Shown: positions 16,683-25,493, counted from the first letter of the stretch. The stretch is 64,000 nucleotides of DNA from JAUYQR01 sp050632395 (GCF_050632395.1 NZ_CP192600.1:744001-808000), one strand, 5' to 3'. Numbers and translations: made by a program. Notes: generated by a model from the sequence alone, not told the origin.

Positions 16683-17581
16683 CGGGTGGCCTCGGGTTGG
16701 CGGGCAAGGCTGGCAAGGCCTGCCAGCGTGCAGTCGGTGGCGGGCAGGAGGCGGGCGTCGACGCCCTGGGCCTTCAGCGCGCGGGCGTAGGTGGCCGACA
16801 GCCTTTCCGCGCCGATCAGGGCGACGGCCTGACCGAGCCAGTAGGGCCGCGCGCCGGCAAGTTCGATGCCGATCAGAAGGCCCGACAGCCGCGCGCGGGC
16901 GGCGGCGGGGGACAGGCCGTTCACCAGCCCCTCGGCGCGCAGGGCGAAAAGGCGGGCGGCGATTTTCTCGGGGCGGGACAGGGCGTCGGACAGGGCTTCG
17001 TCGAAGGCGGCTTCGTCCCAGCCTTCGCCCGTCATGCCGTGGCGCAGGACCGAGTGTTCGGAAAGGAGGGCGAAGAGTTCGCCCGTCATGTAGGTCTGGA
17101 AGCTGACAACCTCGCCCGCGCTGAGGTGGACCCATTTCGAATGCGTGCCGGGCAGGCACATCACGCCGTCAAAACCGGGTGACAGAGCCAGCGCCCCGGC
17201 GATCTGGGTTTCTTCGCCGCGCATCACGTCAGCCGGTTTCATCTGGCGCAGGCCGGGGGCGAGGCGGACGTGGATGCGTGGGTCGGTGGTGGGCGCGGTG
17301 ACGAGGGCCACGTGGTCGAGCGGGGTGCAGGGGACCGTGCGGTAGGGAGCCTCATGCCAGCCCTGGCGGGAGCCGACCATCCCGCAGGCGATGACGGTGG
17401 TTACGCCTGCGCCCAGCCACGGGGTGATGAGGCGGAGGAGGGCCGGTTCAAACGCATCGCGCGCGAGTTTGCCCATGCCATCATGCGATTCCGCGTGGTC
17501 AAGCACGGAGCCGTCCGACCCGATCGCCCAGGCGCGGAGGTTGGAGGTGCCCCAATCGACAGCGATCCATGCTGGTTTCAT
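16679..17581 (-). CDS. dgoK: 2-dehydro-3-deoxygalactonokinase
   Basis: 300 residues, the size of DgoK. The N-terminus IAVDWGTSNLRAWAIG is the phosphate-1 loop of the ASKHA sugar-kinase fold; CGMVGSRQGWHEAPY and CLPGTHSKWVH are characteristic of the DgoK family. It phosphorylates 2-keto-3-deoxygalactonate with ATP to the substrate of DgoA, encoded next with a 4-nt overlap. The start at 17581 overlaps the SDR gene stop by 4 nt. Cytoplasmic. The pair dgoK-dgoA is the strongest evidence that galactose is degraded by the De Ley-Doudoroff route here. Confidence 0.93.
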   Translation of the reverse strand: MKPAWIAVDWGTSNLRAWAIGSDGSVLDHAESHDGMGKLARDAFEPALLRLITPWLGAGVTTVIACGMVGSRQGWHEAPYRTVPCTPLDHVALVTAPTTDPRIHVRLAPGLRQMKPADVMRGEETQIAGALALSPGFDGVMCLPGTHSKWVHLSAGEVVSFQTYMTGELFALLSEHSVLRHGMTGEGWDEAAFDEALSDALSRPEKIAARLFALRAEGLVNGLSPAAARARLSGLLIGIELAGARPYWLGQAVALIGAERLSATYARALKAQGVDARLLPATDCTLAGLASLARQPEATR

Positions 17582-18348
17582 CCGGTCACCACCACGCCGC
17601 CGTCGATGACCATTGCCTGACCGGTCATCATGCGCGACGCCTTTGACGCGAGGAACAGCACGCCACCGACAATGTCTTCGGGATCGAGCGTGTCCTTCAG
17701 GCATTGCCGCGCGACGTGGGCGGCCAACGCCTCGGGCGTGACCCAGAGATCTTTCTGCTTTTGCGTCAGCACCCAGCCGGGGGCGAGGGCGTTGACGCGG
17801 ATGCGGTCAGGGCCGAATTCGCGGGCAAGGGTGCGGGTCATGCCGGTGATGCCGGCATTGGCGGTGATGTAGGGGACGTAGCCGGTGTCAGCCATCATGT
17901 AGCTGATCGAGGAGAAGTTGATGATCGAGCCGCCGCCCGCGGCCTTCATTCCCGGCAGCACCGCCTGGGCGGCAAAGAAGTAGGAGCGCAGGTTGATCGC
18001 CATCGACCAATCCCAAAACGCCTCGTCTATCTTGGCGGTTTCGACCCGCTTGTCGTCGGCGGCGTTGTTCACGAGGACGGTGATCGGCCCGTGGACGCGC
18101 GCGGCGGTGGAGAGGGTGAGTTGCAACTGGTCGACCAGCGTGAGGTCGCAAGGCAGGAACAGCGGGCGGTTCTTGGTCTTGCGCTCCATTGCATCGCAAA
18201 ATTCGGTCGCGTCGGAGCGTTGGCAGAAGGCGACCTTCGCGCCTTGATGCAGGAAGCCTTCGGTCAGCGCGGCGCCGATGCCCGAGCCGCCGCCGGTGAT
18301 GAAGACGGACTGCCCTTTGAGATCGGGAAATGTGGGCAGGTCAGTCAT
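17578..18348 (-). CDS. SDR family oxidoreductase, candidate galactose 1-dehydrogenase with YxxxN
   Basis: 256 residues, classical short-chain dehydrogenase length. The cofactor motif TGGGSGIG is at 18-25, NNAA at 94-97, Asn119 is in the expected helix, and Ser147 is 13 residues before Tyr160 as usual. The catalytic Lys four residues after the Tyr is replaced by Asn164 (YITANAG); the codon is AAT on the coding strand. By position in the operon it is the candidate for oxidation of D-galactose to galactonolactone, upstream of the lactonase, DgoK and DgoA. The Asn substitution makes either an altered mechanism or another substrate possible. The start lies 8 nt inside the end of the alpha-galactosidase gene. 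Confidence 0.82.
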   Translation of the reverse strand: MTDLPTFPDLKGQSVFITGGGSGIGAALTEGFLHQGAKVAFCQRSDATEFCDAMERKTKNRPLFLPCDLTLVDQLQLTLSTAARVHGPITVLVNNAADDKRVETAKIDEAFWDWSMAINLRSYFFAAQAVLPGMKAAGGGSIINFSSISYMMADTGYVPYITANAGITGMTRTLAREFGPDRIRVNALAPGWVLTQKQKDLWVTPEALAAHVARQCLKDTLDPEDIVGGVLFLASKASRMMTGQAMVIDGGVVVTG

Positions 18349-20410
18349 CCAGCTTCCTTCCTTCGACGACCCACATGGTGGCGGGCCATGCCACCGGGAG
18401 CAAGAGCCCCCGTGTCATCAGGGCGCGGCCTGACAGGGTAAGCGGCGCGGATTTGAGCGCGTTCGGCCCGCGCGACTGGCGCGGCGCGTCTTCGGGGTTG
18501 ATCAGGGTAACCCGGTAGCGGGCGTCAGGTTCCAGACCGGTAAGGGCAAGGGGACGGGGCAGGATCTGGACGCTGGTTTCGGCCTGACCGGAGAAGACGA
18601 CGAAGCGGCGCCCGTCGGCGGCGATCTGCAGTTCGGCGGTGACGGCGGGGTCGGCGGCGTCAAGCCGGTGGATGGTGCCGGACAGCATCCAGTCGCGATT
18701 GGCCTTCCACCATGCGGTGACGCGGCCAAGGGTCAGTGCCTCATCCTCGGTCAGTTCGCGCAGGTCCATCTCGAAGCCCATGTGGCGCTGGGCTGCGACC
18801 CAGGCGCGGAACGACATGGAGAGATTGCGGCCCGAGGTGTGGCAGTGGCGCGGGCCGACGTGGGAGCCGGTGATTGCGGCCGGCAGGAAGAGGGCGGCGT
18901 CGTGCTGCATCCGCAGGCGTTCGAGGGCGTCGTTACTGTCCGACAGCCAGACGCGGTGGGTGTGGGCGAGGATGCCCGCGTCGATCCGGCCCCCGCCAGA
19001 GGCGCAGGATTCGATCTCCACGTTAGGGAGGGCGGTGCGGAGACGGGAGAGAAGGTCGTAGATGCCGTGGGTCTGGGCGGTGTCGACCACGGGGAGGAGG
19101 CGGTTGTGATCCCATTTGATGTAGTCGATCGGGTATTCGGTCAGGATCGCGGAGACCTGCGCGAAAAGGTTGTCGCGCACGGCTGGATTGGCAAGGTCGA
19201 GGACCATCTGGTGGCGGCCGGTGGTCTGGTCACGGGGGCCCAGCATCCAGTCGGGGTGCGCGCGGAAAAGGTCTGAGTCCGGGTTGACCATCTCGGGTTC
19301 GAACCAGAGGCCGAAGGTCATGCCGAGGGAATGGATGTGGGCGATGAGGGGGTGAAGGCCATCGGGCCATTTCCGGCTGTCCATCGTCCAGTCGCCGAGC
19401 GAGGTGGTGTCGTCGTCCCGCCGGCCGAACCAGCCATCGTCAAGGACGAAGCGTTCGGCGCCGAGGGCGGCGGCGCGGGTGGCGATTTCGGCAAGCTCGG
19501 GCAGGGAGTGGCGGAAATAGACGGCTTCCCAGCAGTTGTAGTGGACGGGGCGGGGGCGGATAGGGTTCGGCCACTGCACCACGCGGTCGCGTATATCAGC
19601 TTGGAACGCCGCGGCGATGCCGTTCAGGCCGGTGGTGGAGTGGACGGCGATCAGGTCGGCGGTTTCAAAATGGGTACGGGCTTCGGTTTCAGCAGCCATC
19701 GGGGCGCCGAACTGGATTTGACGACGACCGTCGGGAAGCTCCTCGGCGACCATGCGATGGCCGCCGGACCATGCGTAGTGGAGGGCGGCGGCGGTGCCTT
19801 GGGTGTTGGTGCAGCCTGCTTCGGCAAGGATCAGATAGGGGGGGTGTTCGTGCCCGGAGCGCCCGGTGCGCGCCTCGCGCAGGCGGATGCCGGGCGACCA
19901 GGGGGTGCGGGTGAGGTGGAACTCGCGTGTCCACTTGCCGTGAACGTCGATCATGTCGCCGTTTTGCGGGGCGGGCAGGACGGGGGCGGCGAGCCAGTGG
20001 ACGCGGATCGGTCGGTTGGCGGTGAGGGTGGTCTTCAGGGTCAGGACGCCGGTCGGGTGGGCGGTGACGTGGTGGCTGAGGGTGATGCCGTCGGCGTGGT
20101 TGTGCAGCGCGAGGTGGCCGGGGGCTTCGTCGGCGTGGGTGAAGCTGAAGGCGGGGTTCAGGGGGGTACCGTCGGCTTCGGCCAGCAAATGCCCCGGTTG
20201 GCCCTGAAACGCGCGGCCCGGTTCGGGGCTGAGCGACAGGGCGGGCAGTTTGTCGAGCATCCCGCCGGTGATGTCGTTCAGTGCCGACGCGGAGAGTTGC
20301 GACAGGTCTTCGGTGACGGGAAGGGTCGCGCCCCAGTAAATGACCTCGGGGATGCCACCCGAGGTGGCCAGGGCCAGGGTCTGGCCCCCTGCGTCGACGC
20401 GCCATTCCAT
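18341..20410 (-). CDS. Alpha-galactosidase (glycoside hydrolase family 36)
   Basis: 689 residues, typical of GH36. The N-terminal beta-sandwich (about 1-280) precedes the TIM barrel. Family signatures include YNCWEAVYF, FVLDDGWFGRRDDD, GLWFEPEMVNPDSDL, the nucleophile Asp434 in YIKWDHNR, ESCASGGGR, and the acid/base Asp in WLSDSNDA (about 491). No signal peptide, so it acts on imported alpha-galactosides such as melibiose or raffinose and releases galactose. The start is 1 nt away from the stop of the inner-membrane permease gene, linking transport and hydrolysis. With the GH42 enzyme downstream the operon handles both alpha- and beta-galactosides. Confidence 0.94.
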   Translation of the reverse strand: MEWRVDAGGQTLALATSGGIPEVIYWGATLPVTEDLSQLSASALNDITGGMLDKLPALSLSPEPGRAFQGQPGHLLAEADGTPLNPAFSFTHADEAPGHLALHNHADGITLSHHVTAHPTGVLTLKTTLTANRPIRVHWLAAPVLPAPQNGDMIDVHGKWTREFHLTRTPWSPGIRLREARTGRSGHEHPPYLILAEAGCTNTQGTAAALHYAWSGGHRMVAEELPDGRRQIQFGAPMAAETEARTHFETADLIAVHSTTGLNGIAAAFQADIRDRVVQWPNPIRPRPVHYNCWEAVYFRHSLPELAEIATRAAALGAERFVLDDGWFGRRDDDTTSLGDWTMDSRKWPDGLHPLIAHIHSLGMTFGLWFEPEMVNPDSDLFRAHPDWMLGPRDQTTGRHQMVLDLANPAVRDNLFAQVSAILTEYPIDYIKWDHNRLLPVVDTAQTHGIYDLLSRLRTALPNVEIESCASGGGRIDAGILAHTHRVWLSDSNDALERLRMQHDAALFLPAAITGSHVGPRHCHTSGRNLSMSFRAWVAAQRHMGFEMDLRELTEDEALTLGRVTAWWKANRDWMLSGTIHRLDAADPAVTAELQIAADGRRFVVFSGQAETSVQILPRPLALTGLEPDARYRVTLINPEDAPRQSRGPNALKSAPLTLSGRALMTRGLLLPVAWPATMWVVEGRKLDD

Positions 20411-20411
20411 G

Positions 20412-21257
20412 TTACTTGACCGCGCCGAGGGTAAGACCGGCGATGAAGTGCTTCTGCATCAGGAAGAACATCGCGACGGGCGGCAGGGCTGCGAGGATCG
20501 ATCCGGCCGAGACCAGGTGCCACTGTGCGATCCACTGGCCGTTCAGCGAAGAAAGGCCTGCGGTGATCGGCTGGCTGTCGACGCCCTGGGTCAGGACGGT
20601 GGCCCAGAAGAAGTCGTTCCATATGAAGGTGAAGACCAGCACCGACAGCGCCGCGATTGCGGGGCGCATCAGGGGCAGTACGATGAACCAGAAGATGCGC
20701 CATTCGGCCACGCCTTCAACCCGTGCAGCCTCGATCAGTTCGAATGGCAGAGCCTTGATGAAGTTGCGCATGAAGAGGGTGCAGAAGCCGGTCTGGAACG
20801 CGATGTGAAAGAGGGCGAGGCCATACCAAGTGTCATACATGCCAAGTTGCAGCGTCATGTCGCGCACCGGCACCATCAGAATCTGGAACGGCACGAAGTT
20901 GCCTGCGACGAACATGAAAAAGACGAGGATGTTGCCCCGGAAGCCGTAGACCGCGAGGGCAAAGCCGGTCATCAGCGACAGGGTCACGGCACCTATCACG
21001 GTCGGGATCGTCACCCACAGCGAGTTGACCATGTATTGCCCGATCGGCGTTTCGGTGAAGATGTAGACGTAATTCTCCCACGCGATGCCCGAAGGCATGC
21101 CGAAGTAGTTGCCTTGCGCAAGGTCGGATGCGGGCCGCAGCGAGGTTAGCGCCACGCCGAGAAGCGGGAACAGCCAGATCACGAGCGCGATGGGCAAGGC
21201 GATGGTGTAAAGCCATTGTGCGCCGGTGCTGGATTGCTGAATGGGGCGGGGAAACAT
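20412..21257 (-). CDS. Sugar ABC transporter permease (MalG-like)
   Basis: 281 residues with six predicted membrane segments, the MalG-type inner-membrane subunit of CUT1 sugar importers. The EAA loop that docks to the ATPase reads EAARVEGVAEWRIFWFIVLP (about 184-203). It pairs with the MalF-like permease encoded 3 nt upstream. In the cluster it should help import galacto-oligosaccharides or galactosides, to judge by the alpha-galactosidase gene that begins 1 nt after its stop. The matching ATPase is on the opposite strand at 24427. Confidence 0.92.
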   Translation of the reverse strand: MFPRPIQQSSTGAQWLYTIALPIALVIWLFPLLGVALTSLRPASDLAQGNYFGMPSGIAWENYVYIFTETPIGQYMVNSLWVTIPTVIGAVTLSLMTGFALAVYGFRGNILVFFMFVAGNFVPFQILMVPVRDMTLQLGMYDTWYGLALFHIAFQTGFCTLFMRNFIKALPFELIEAARVEGVAEWRIFWFIVLPLMRPAIAALSVLVFTFIWNDFFWATVLTQGVDSQPITAGLSSLNGQWIAQWHLVSAGSILAALPPVAMFFLMQKHFIAGLTLGAVK

Positions 21258-21260
21258 GGC

Positions 21261-22205
21261 CTATCGCTCCGTTTCGTCGCGCCACATCTTCCAGATGAAG
21301 CCCGAGATGAAGATCATCATGATGGCAAAGAGCACGACTGCGATGGCGGCGCCGTAGCCCATGCGGAACCCGAATTCACCGAGCGCCATTTCATACATGT
21401 AGTAAGACAGCACCCGTGATGATCCGAAGGGCCCGCCGCTGGTCATGATCGACACAAGGTCGAAGCTGCGCAGCGCGCCGATGACTGTGACGATCACCGC
21501 GATGAAGGTCGCGGGGCGCAGTTGCGGCAGCACGACATACCAGAGCATCTTCCAGCCCTTGGCGCCGTCAAGCCGCGCGGCCTCGATCTGGTCGGGGGCT
21601 ACGTTGTTCAGTCCGGTAAGGTACAGGATCATCACATAGGCGATCTGCGGCCAGAGGCCGGCGACGATGATGCCGTAGGTCACAAGGTCGGGGTTGGCGA
21701 GGATCGCGGTGCCTTTGCCTGTGATGGCTTCGGTCAGCAGGTAGAAGAGGCCGAAGTTCGGCGCGTAGAACCACGCGAAGATCAGGCCGACGACGACCTG
21801 GCTGATCACGAAGGGGAAGAAGAACAACGACTTGTAAAGCCGGATGCCACGCACTGTCTGGTTCAGGAAGATCGCGATGAAAAGGCCGATCGGCAGAGCC
21901 GCCATGTAAAGGACCAGCCACTTGAGGTTGTTCCAGAGCGAGGTCTCGAAGGCCGGGTCGGTCATCAGCTCGGCATAGTTGCGCCCGCCGACGAAGGTGC
22001 CGGTGAAATCGCCGTCAGCGTTGTAAAGCCCGTTCCAGTCGTAGAACGATAGGGTGATGCTCTGGACGATGGGCCAGAGGACATAGACGGTGAACATGAA
22101 AAGCCCGGGCGCAAGGAACAGCCAAGGTGCAAGGGTCCGCTGGTTCCAGCGCCTTGCGGTCCGTCGTGCCGGGACCACCGCGCCTGCATCTGCCGCCTGT
22201 GACAT
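21261..22205 (-). CDS. Sugar ABC transporter permease (MalF-like)
   Basis: 314 residues. A cytoplasmic N-terminus of about 28 residues is followed by six membrane segments; the EAA loop reads EAARLDGAKGWKMLWYVVLP (about 205-224). It is the MalF-type partner of the downstream permease in a CUT1 importer. GGGAGGG 8 nt before the ATG is a strong ribosome site, located just after a large stem-loop that separates it from the binding-protein gene, so it can be translated well even from low transcript levels. Confidence 0.92.
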   Translation of the reverse strand: MSQAADAGAVVPARRTARRWNQRTLAPWLFLAPGLFMFTVYVLWPIVQSITLSFYDWNGLYNADGDFTGTFVGGRNYAELMTDPAFETSLWNNLKWLVLYMAALPIGLFIAIFLNQTVRGIRLYKSLFFFPFVISQVVVGLIFAWFYAPNFGLFYLLTEAITGKGTAILANPDLVTYGIIVAGLWPQIAYVMILYLTGLNNVAPDQIEAARLDGAKGWKMLWYVVLPQLRPATFIAVIVTVIGALRSFDLVSIMTSGGPFGSSRVLSYYMYEMALGEFGFRMGYGAAIAVVLFAIMMIFISGFIWKMWRDETER

Positions 22206-22230
22206 GTGTGTCGCCCTCCCAAAACAGAAG

Positions 22231-22259
22231 ACGGGCGCCCCCCATTGGGGAGCGCCCGT
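22231..22259 (-). terminator. Intercistronic stem-loop between binding-protein and permease genes
   Basis: A long GC-rich inverted repeat (outer arms ACGGGCGC/GCGCCCGT, extended by a C/G run) lies between the end of the sugar-binding-protein gene (22269) and the start of the MalF-like gene (22205). On the minus strand it is followed by TTCTGTTTT. As in malE-malF type operons it probably acts as a partial terminator or RNA stabiliser that keeps binding-protein mRNA in excess. Confidence 0.6.
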
Positions 22260-22268
22260 GTCGTCAGA

Positions 22269-23522
22269 TCACTGTGGGAAGAGGCGCGTGCGCGTCGCTT
22301 CCAACTGCGCCAGAATCTCTTCCAGCGCCTCGGGCTGCACCAGGAACCGCTGGAAACCTTCCATGCCGGCCTTGGCATATTCGGCATCCGCGTCGCGGTC
22401 CCAGAACTGGGCGATGCCACCGGTCGAGGTGGACAGAGCCTTGAAGCCCGCCGTCAGGAACGGATCGTCCGCCGGGACGGTTGCGTTCTTGTTGGTCGGG
22501 AGCTGGCCAACGGCCGTGTTCCACTTGGACTGCGCTTCCGGGCTGGCCATGTAAGCCAGGAACGTCTTCGCATCATCGGGGTTCTTCGCGCCCGAGGTCA
22601 GGTGGATCGTGTCGGTCGGAGCTTCCTCGGCGCGGGCGACGCCTGCGGTGATTTCCGGGAACACCATGAAGCCGAGATTGTCGTTCGTCATCCCGCCTTC
22701 CTTGAAGACGCCGACGGCGAAGTTGCCCATCACGTAGTTGGCAGCCTTGCCCTGCACGAACAGCGCCGCTGCATCCTGCCAGTCGATGGCAGCATGGTTC
22801 TCGGTGACGAAGGGCTGCAGTTTGCCGAAGTTGTCGAAAACGGCCCGCGCTTCCGGCGAGGTCCACGAAACCTTGCCCGCGGCGAGGTCGCTGTGGAACT
22901 GGTAACCATTGGTGCGGAGCGAAATGTAGTCGAAGATGCCTGCGACGGGCCACAGTGCGCTGGAACCGGTGGTCACACAGTCGATGCCTGCGGCCTTGAA
23001 CTTCTCGCAGTTCGCCAGGAACTGGTCCCAGGTCACGCCTTCGGCGCCGGGAGCTTCCACGCCCGCAGCTTTGTAGGCGTCGCGGTTATAATAGATGCCC
23101 CACTGATAGTAGGTGTAGGGGATCGCATACTGCTTGCCGTCGATGGTCGACGACGGGACCGAAGCCGACAGCGACTCCATCAAGCCGTTGTTGGCCCAGA
23201 CGTCCGAGATGTCGGCGAACAGGCCAGCCTCGACGAACGGACGCATCCGGTTCGCGGCATACCAGTTGGCCAGGTCCGGCGCATCCGCAGTCAGGAAGTT
23301 GCGGATCGCGTTCTTGTAGGCTTCGTGGTCGAAGTTGGTCAACTGGACGTCGATCTCGGGGTTAGCGGTCTCGAAGTCAGCGATCAGCGCTTCGGCAGCG
23401 GCCAGCGGAATCGGATCGTAGTCGGCGTTCCAGGTGACGACGCGCTTGTCCTGAGCCATCGCAGACGTGGACATGAGCAACGCTGCCATGACGGCGAGCG
23501 CGCCCGCTTTCTTATGGACCAT
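22269..23522 (-). CDS. Sugar ABC transporter substrate-binding protein (family 1)
   Basis: 417 residues with a signal peptide (MVHKKAGALAVMAALLMSTSA, cleavage near residue 23, AMA-QD). The mature part is a cluster B extracellular solute-binding protein of the CUT1 type (YYNRDAYKAAGVEAP and WDQFLANCEKFKAAG are typical of the family). It captures the sugar in the periplasm and delivers it to the two permeases encoded downstream. AAGGGAGG just before the ATG indicates strong translation. The ligand is unknown from sequence; the operon content points to alpha- or beta-galactosides. It is divergent from the IclR regulator. Confidence 0.92.
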   Translation of the reverse strand: MVHKKAGALAVMAALLMSTSAMAQDKRVVTWNADYDPIPLAAAEALIADFETANPEIDVQLTNFDHEAYKNAIRNFLTADAPDLANWYAANRMRPFVEAGLFADISDVWANNGLMESLSASVPSSTIDGKQYAIPYTYYQWGIYYNRDAYKAAGVEAPGAEGVTWDQFLANCEKFKAAGIDCVTTGSSALWPVAGIFDYISLRTNGYQFHSDLAAGKVSWTSPEARAVFDNFGKLQPFVTENHAAIDWQDAAALFVQGKAANYVMGNFAVGVFKEGGMTNDNLGFMVFPEITAGVARAEEAPTDTIHLTSGAKNPDDAKTFLAYMASPEAQSKWNTAVGQLPTNKNATVPADDPFLTAGFKALSTSTGGIAQFWDRDADAEYAKAGMEGFQRFLVQPEALEEILAQLEATRTRLFPQ

Positions 23523-23626
23523 GGTTTCCTCCCTTTTGGTTCCATTATGTGAAACTTAGTCTTGAATATTGAAAACTATGTCCGCTATCCTTATGCCTGT
23601 CAACTACGGACCTCATCGGAGCGAAC
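23523..23626. promoter_or_regulatory. Divergent promoter/operator region of the galactoside cluster
   Basis: An AT-rich 104-nt space between the binding-protein gene (minus) and the IclR gene (plus). On the plus strand TTGAAT (23562-23567) and TATCCT (23586-23591) are spaced 18 nt, a plausible sigma-70-type promoter for the regulator. On the minus strand AGTTTTCA and AGTTTCA recur about two helical turns apart, in the place where an IclR-type operator would be expected. Binding is inferred from location only. Confidence 0.4.
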
Positions 23627-24412
23627 ATGGGCGCGGAAGGGCACGCAGACGGAACTGTCGGCAAGGCGCTGGACGTCTTGGACATGGTTGCCAGCCACGG
23701 CCGCCCGGTGCGGTTCAGCGAGCTGTTGACCGAAGGGGCGTTTCCGAAGGCGACGCTTTACCGGTTCTTGCAGACGCTGACGCATCAGGGGATGCTGGTG
23801 CATGATCCGGAGCGGGGAACTTACGCGCTGGGCGTGCGGCTGGTGAGACTGGCGCACGCAGCCTGGGCGCAATCGTCTCTGGCCCCTATCGCACGGCCCT
23901 ATCTGGATGAATTGGCAGAGAAAACCGGCGAGACGATCCATCTGGCGCAGATGGATCTGGGGCAGGTGCTCTACGTCGACAAACGCAATGCCGCCCGGCC
24001 GGTGGAGATGTTTGCGCAGGCCGGAAAGGTGGGGCCGGCCTATTGCACGGGGGTAGGCAAGGCGATGCTGGCCTATCTGCCCGAAGAGGCGCTGGAGGCG
24101 GCGTTGGCCCGCCAGTCGTTCCACCGCCATACCGAACACACGCTGGACACCCCGGTAAAGCTGCGGGCTGAACTGGAGGCGATTCGGGCGCGGGGATATG
24201 CGTTCGACCGCGAAGAGCACGAGCCGGGAATCATCTGCTGCGCGGTGCCGATTCTAAGCCGTGCGGGACGTGTGATCGGGGCATTGTCGGTAACGTCGAC
24301 CACGGCACGGACAACTCTGGCCGCGTTGGAGGCGCGGGCAGGGCTGATCAAGGACATCGCAGCCCGCATTTCCGCCGAAGCGGAAAGCTGGCGTTTTCCG
24401 GAACAGGGATAA
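23627..24412 (+). CDS. IclR family transcriptional regulator
   Basis: 261 residues. The N-terminal winged helix-turn-helix (about 8-75) reads KALDVLDMV...FSELLTE...PKATLYRFLQTLTHQGML, and the C-terminal effector domain (about 85-255) has YLDELAEKTGETIHLAQMD and YCTGVGKAMLAYLPEE, the standard IclR effector-domain sequence. It is divergent from the importer operon and 14 nt upstream of the ABC ATPase gene, so it most likely controls both in response to a sugar or pathway intermediate such as 2-keto-3-deoxygalactonate. The ATG at 23627 has GGAG upstream. Repressor or activator cannot be told. Confidence 0.9.
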   Translation: MGAEGHADGTVGKALDVLDMVASHGRPVRFSELLTEGAFPKATLYRFLQTLTHQGMLVHDPERGTYALGVRLVRLAHAAWAQSSLAPIARPYLDELAEKTGETIHLAQMDLGQVLYVDKRNAARPVEMFAQAGKVGPAYCTGVGKAMLAYLPEEALEAALARQSFHRHTEHTLDTPVKLRAELEAIRARGYAFDREEHEPGIICCAVPILSRAGRVIGALSVTSTTARTTLAALEARAGLIKDIAARISAEAESWRFPEQG

Positions 24413-24426
24413 GGGGAGGGAACATC

Positions 24427-25482
24427 ATGACGGGCGTCACGCTGAAGAAAGTGGTGAAGCGGTACGGGGATGTGCAGGTCATCCACGGCATCGATCTGGA
24501 AGTGAAAGACGGGGAGTTCTGCGTCTTCGTCGGCCCCTCGGGCTGCGGGAAATCCACGCTCTTGCGCATGGTTGCGGGGCTGGAGGAAACCAGCGGCGGG
24601 TCGATCCAGATCGGATCGCGCGACGTGACCGAGGCCGACCCGAGCGAGCGGGGCGTCGCGATGGTCTTCCAGACCTATGCCTTGTACCCCCACATGACGG
24701 TGGCCGAGAACATGGGCTTCGGCCTGAAGATGACCGGGCATCCGAAGGCCGCGATCGACAAAAAGGTGGCAGAAGCCAGCCGTATCCTGAAGCTGGACGA
24801 GTATCTGTCGCGCAAGCCGAAGGCCCTGTCGGGCGGGCAGCGGCAGCGTGTGGCCATTGGCCGCGCGATCGTACGGGGGCCGGAGGTGTTTCTGTTCGAC
24901 GAACCCTTGTCGAACCTTGACGCCGAGTTGCGGGTGGAGATGCGGGTGGAAATCGCGCGCCTCCACCGCGAAATCGGCGCCACGATGATCTATGTGACAC
25001 ACGATCAGGTAGAGGCAATGACTCTGGCCGACAAGATCGTGGTGCTCCGCAAGGGACGGGTGGAGCAGGTGGGCAAGCCGCTGGACCTGTACAACGATCC
25101 GGACAACAAGTTCGTGGCCGGGTTCATCGGCAGCCCGGCGATGAATTTCGTTGCGGGGACCGTGGCGGGGCCGGGATCGGTGACCACCAAGGGGCTGGGC
25201 GGCGCGGTGGCAACCAGCGTGGCCTTGCCCGGTGCGGGCGCCGAGGTCAGCGTGGGGCTGCGGCCACAGCACCTGAAGATCACCGCTGGTTCGGATTACC
25301 GGGTCGAGATGACCGAGGCGCTGGGCGGGGTCAGTTTCGTGCATGTCACGGCGCCCACTGGCGAAAAGCTGGTGATCGAAAGCCACGACCAGGTTGGCGT
25401 CGGAATGGGCGACAAGGTGGGCATCACGTTCGATGCGAAGGACGCGATGGTGTTTGGCGCCGACGGAATGCGGCTGCGTTGA
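24427..25482 (+). CDS. Sugar ABC transporter ATP-binding protein (UgpC/MsmK type)
   Basis: 351 residues. Walker A GPSGCGKST (about 37-45), Q-loop VFQTYALYPHM, signature LSGGQRQR, Walker B VFLFDEPLSNLD and the switch His in YVTHDQVEAM are all present. The C-terminal 110 residues form the TOBE/OB regulatory domain of the MalK family. GGGGAGGG 7 nt before the ATG is a strong ribosome site. It is co-directional with the iclR gene, separated from the other importer subunits on the opposite strand; it is the only CUT1 ATPase in the window and therefore the likely motor for the galactoside importer, though MsmK-type ATPases can serve several importers. Confidence 0.93.
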   Translation: MTGVTLKKVVKRYGDVQVIHGIDLEVKDGEFCVFVGPSGCGKSTLLRMVAGLEETSGGSIQIGSRDVTEADPSERGVAMVFQTYALYPHMTVAENMGFGLKMTGHPKAAIDKKVAEASRILKLDEYLSRKPKALSGGQRQRVAIGRAIVRGPEVFLFDEPLSNLDAELRVEMRVEIARLHREIGATMIYVTHDQVEAMTLADKIVVLRKGRVEQVGKPLDLYNDPDNKFVAGFIGSPAMNFVAGTVAGPGSVTTKGLGGAVATSVALPGAGAEVSVGLRPQHLKITAGSDYRVEMTEALGGVSFVHVTAPTGEKLVIESHDQVGVGMGDKVGITFDAKDAMVFGADGMRLR

Positions 25483-25493
25483 AGCCAAAACAG

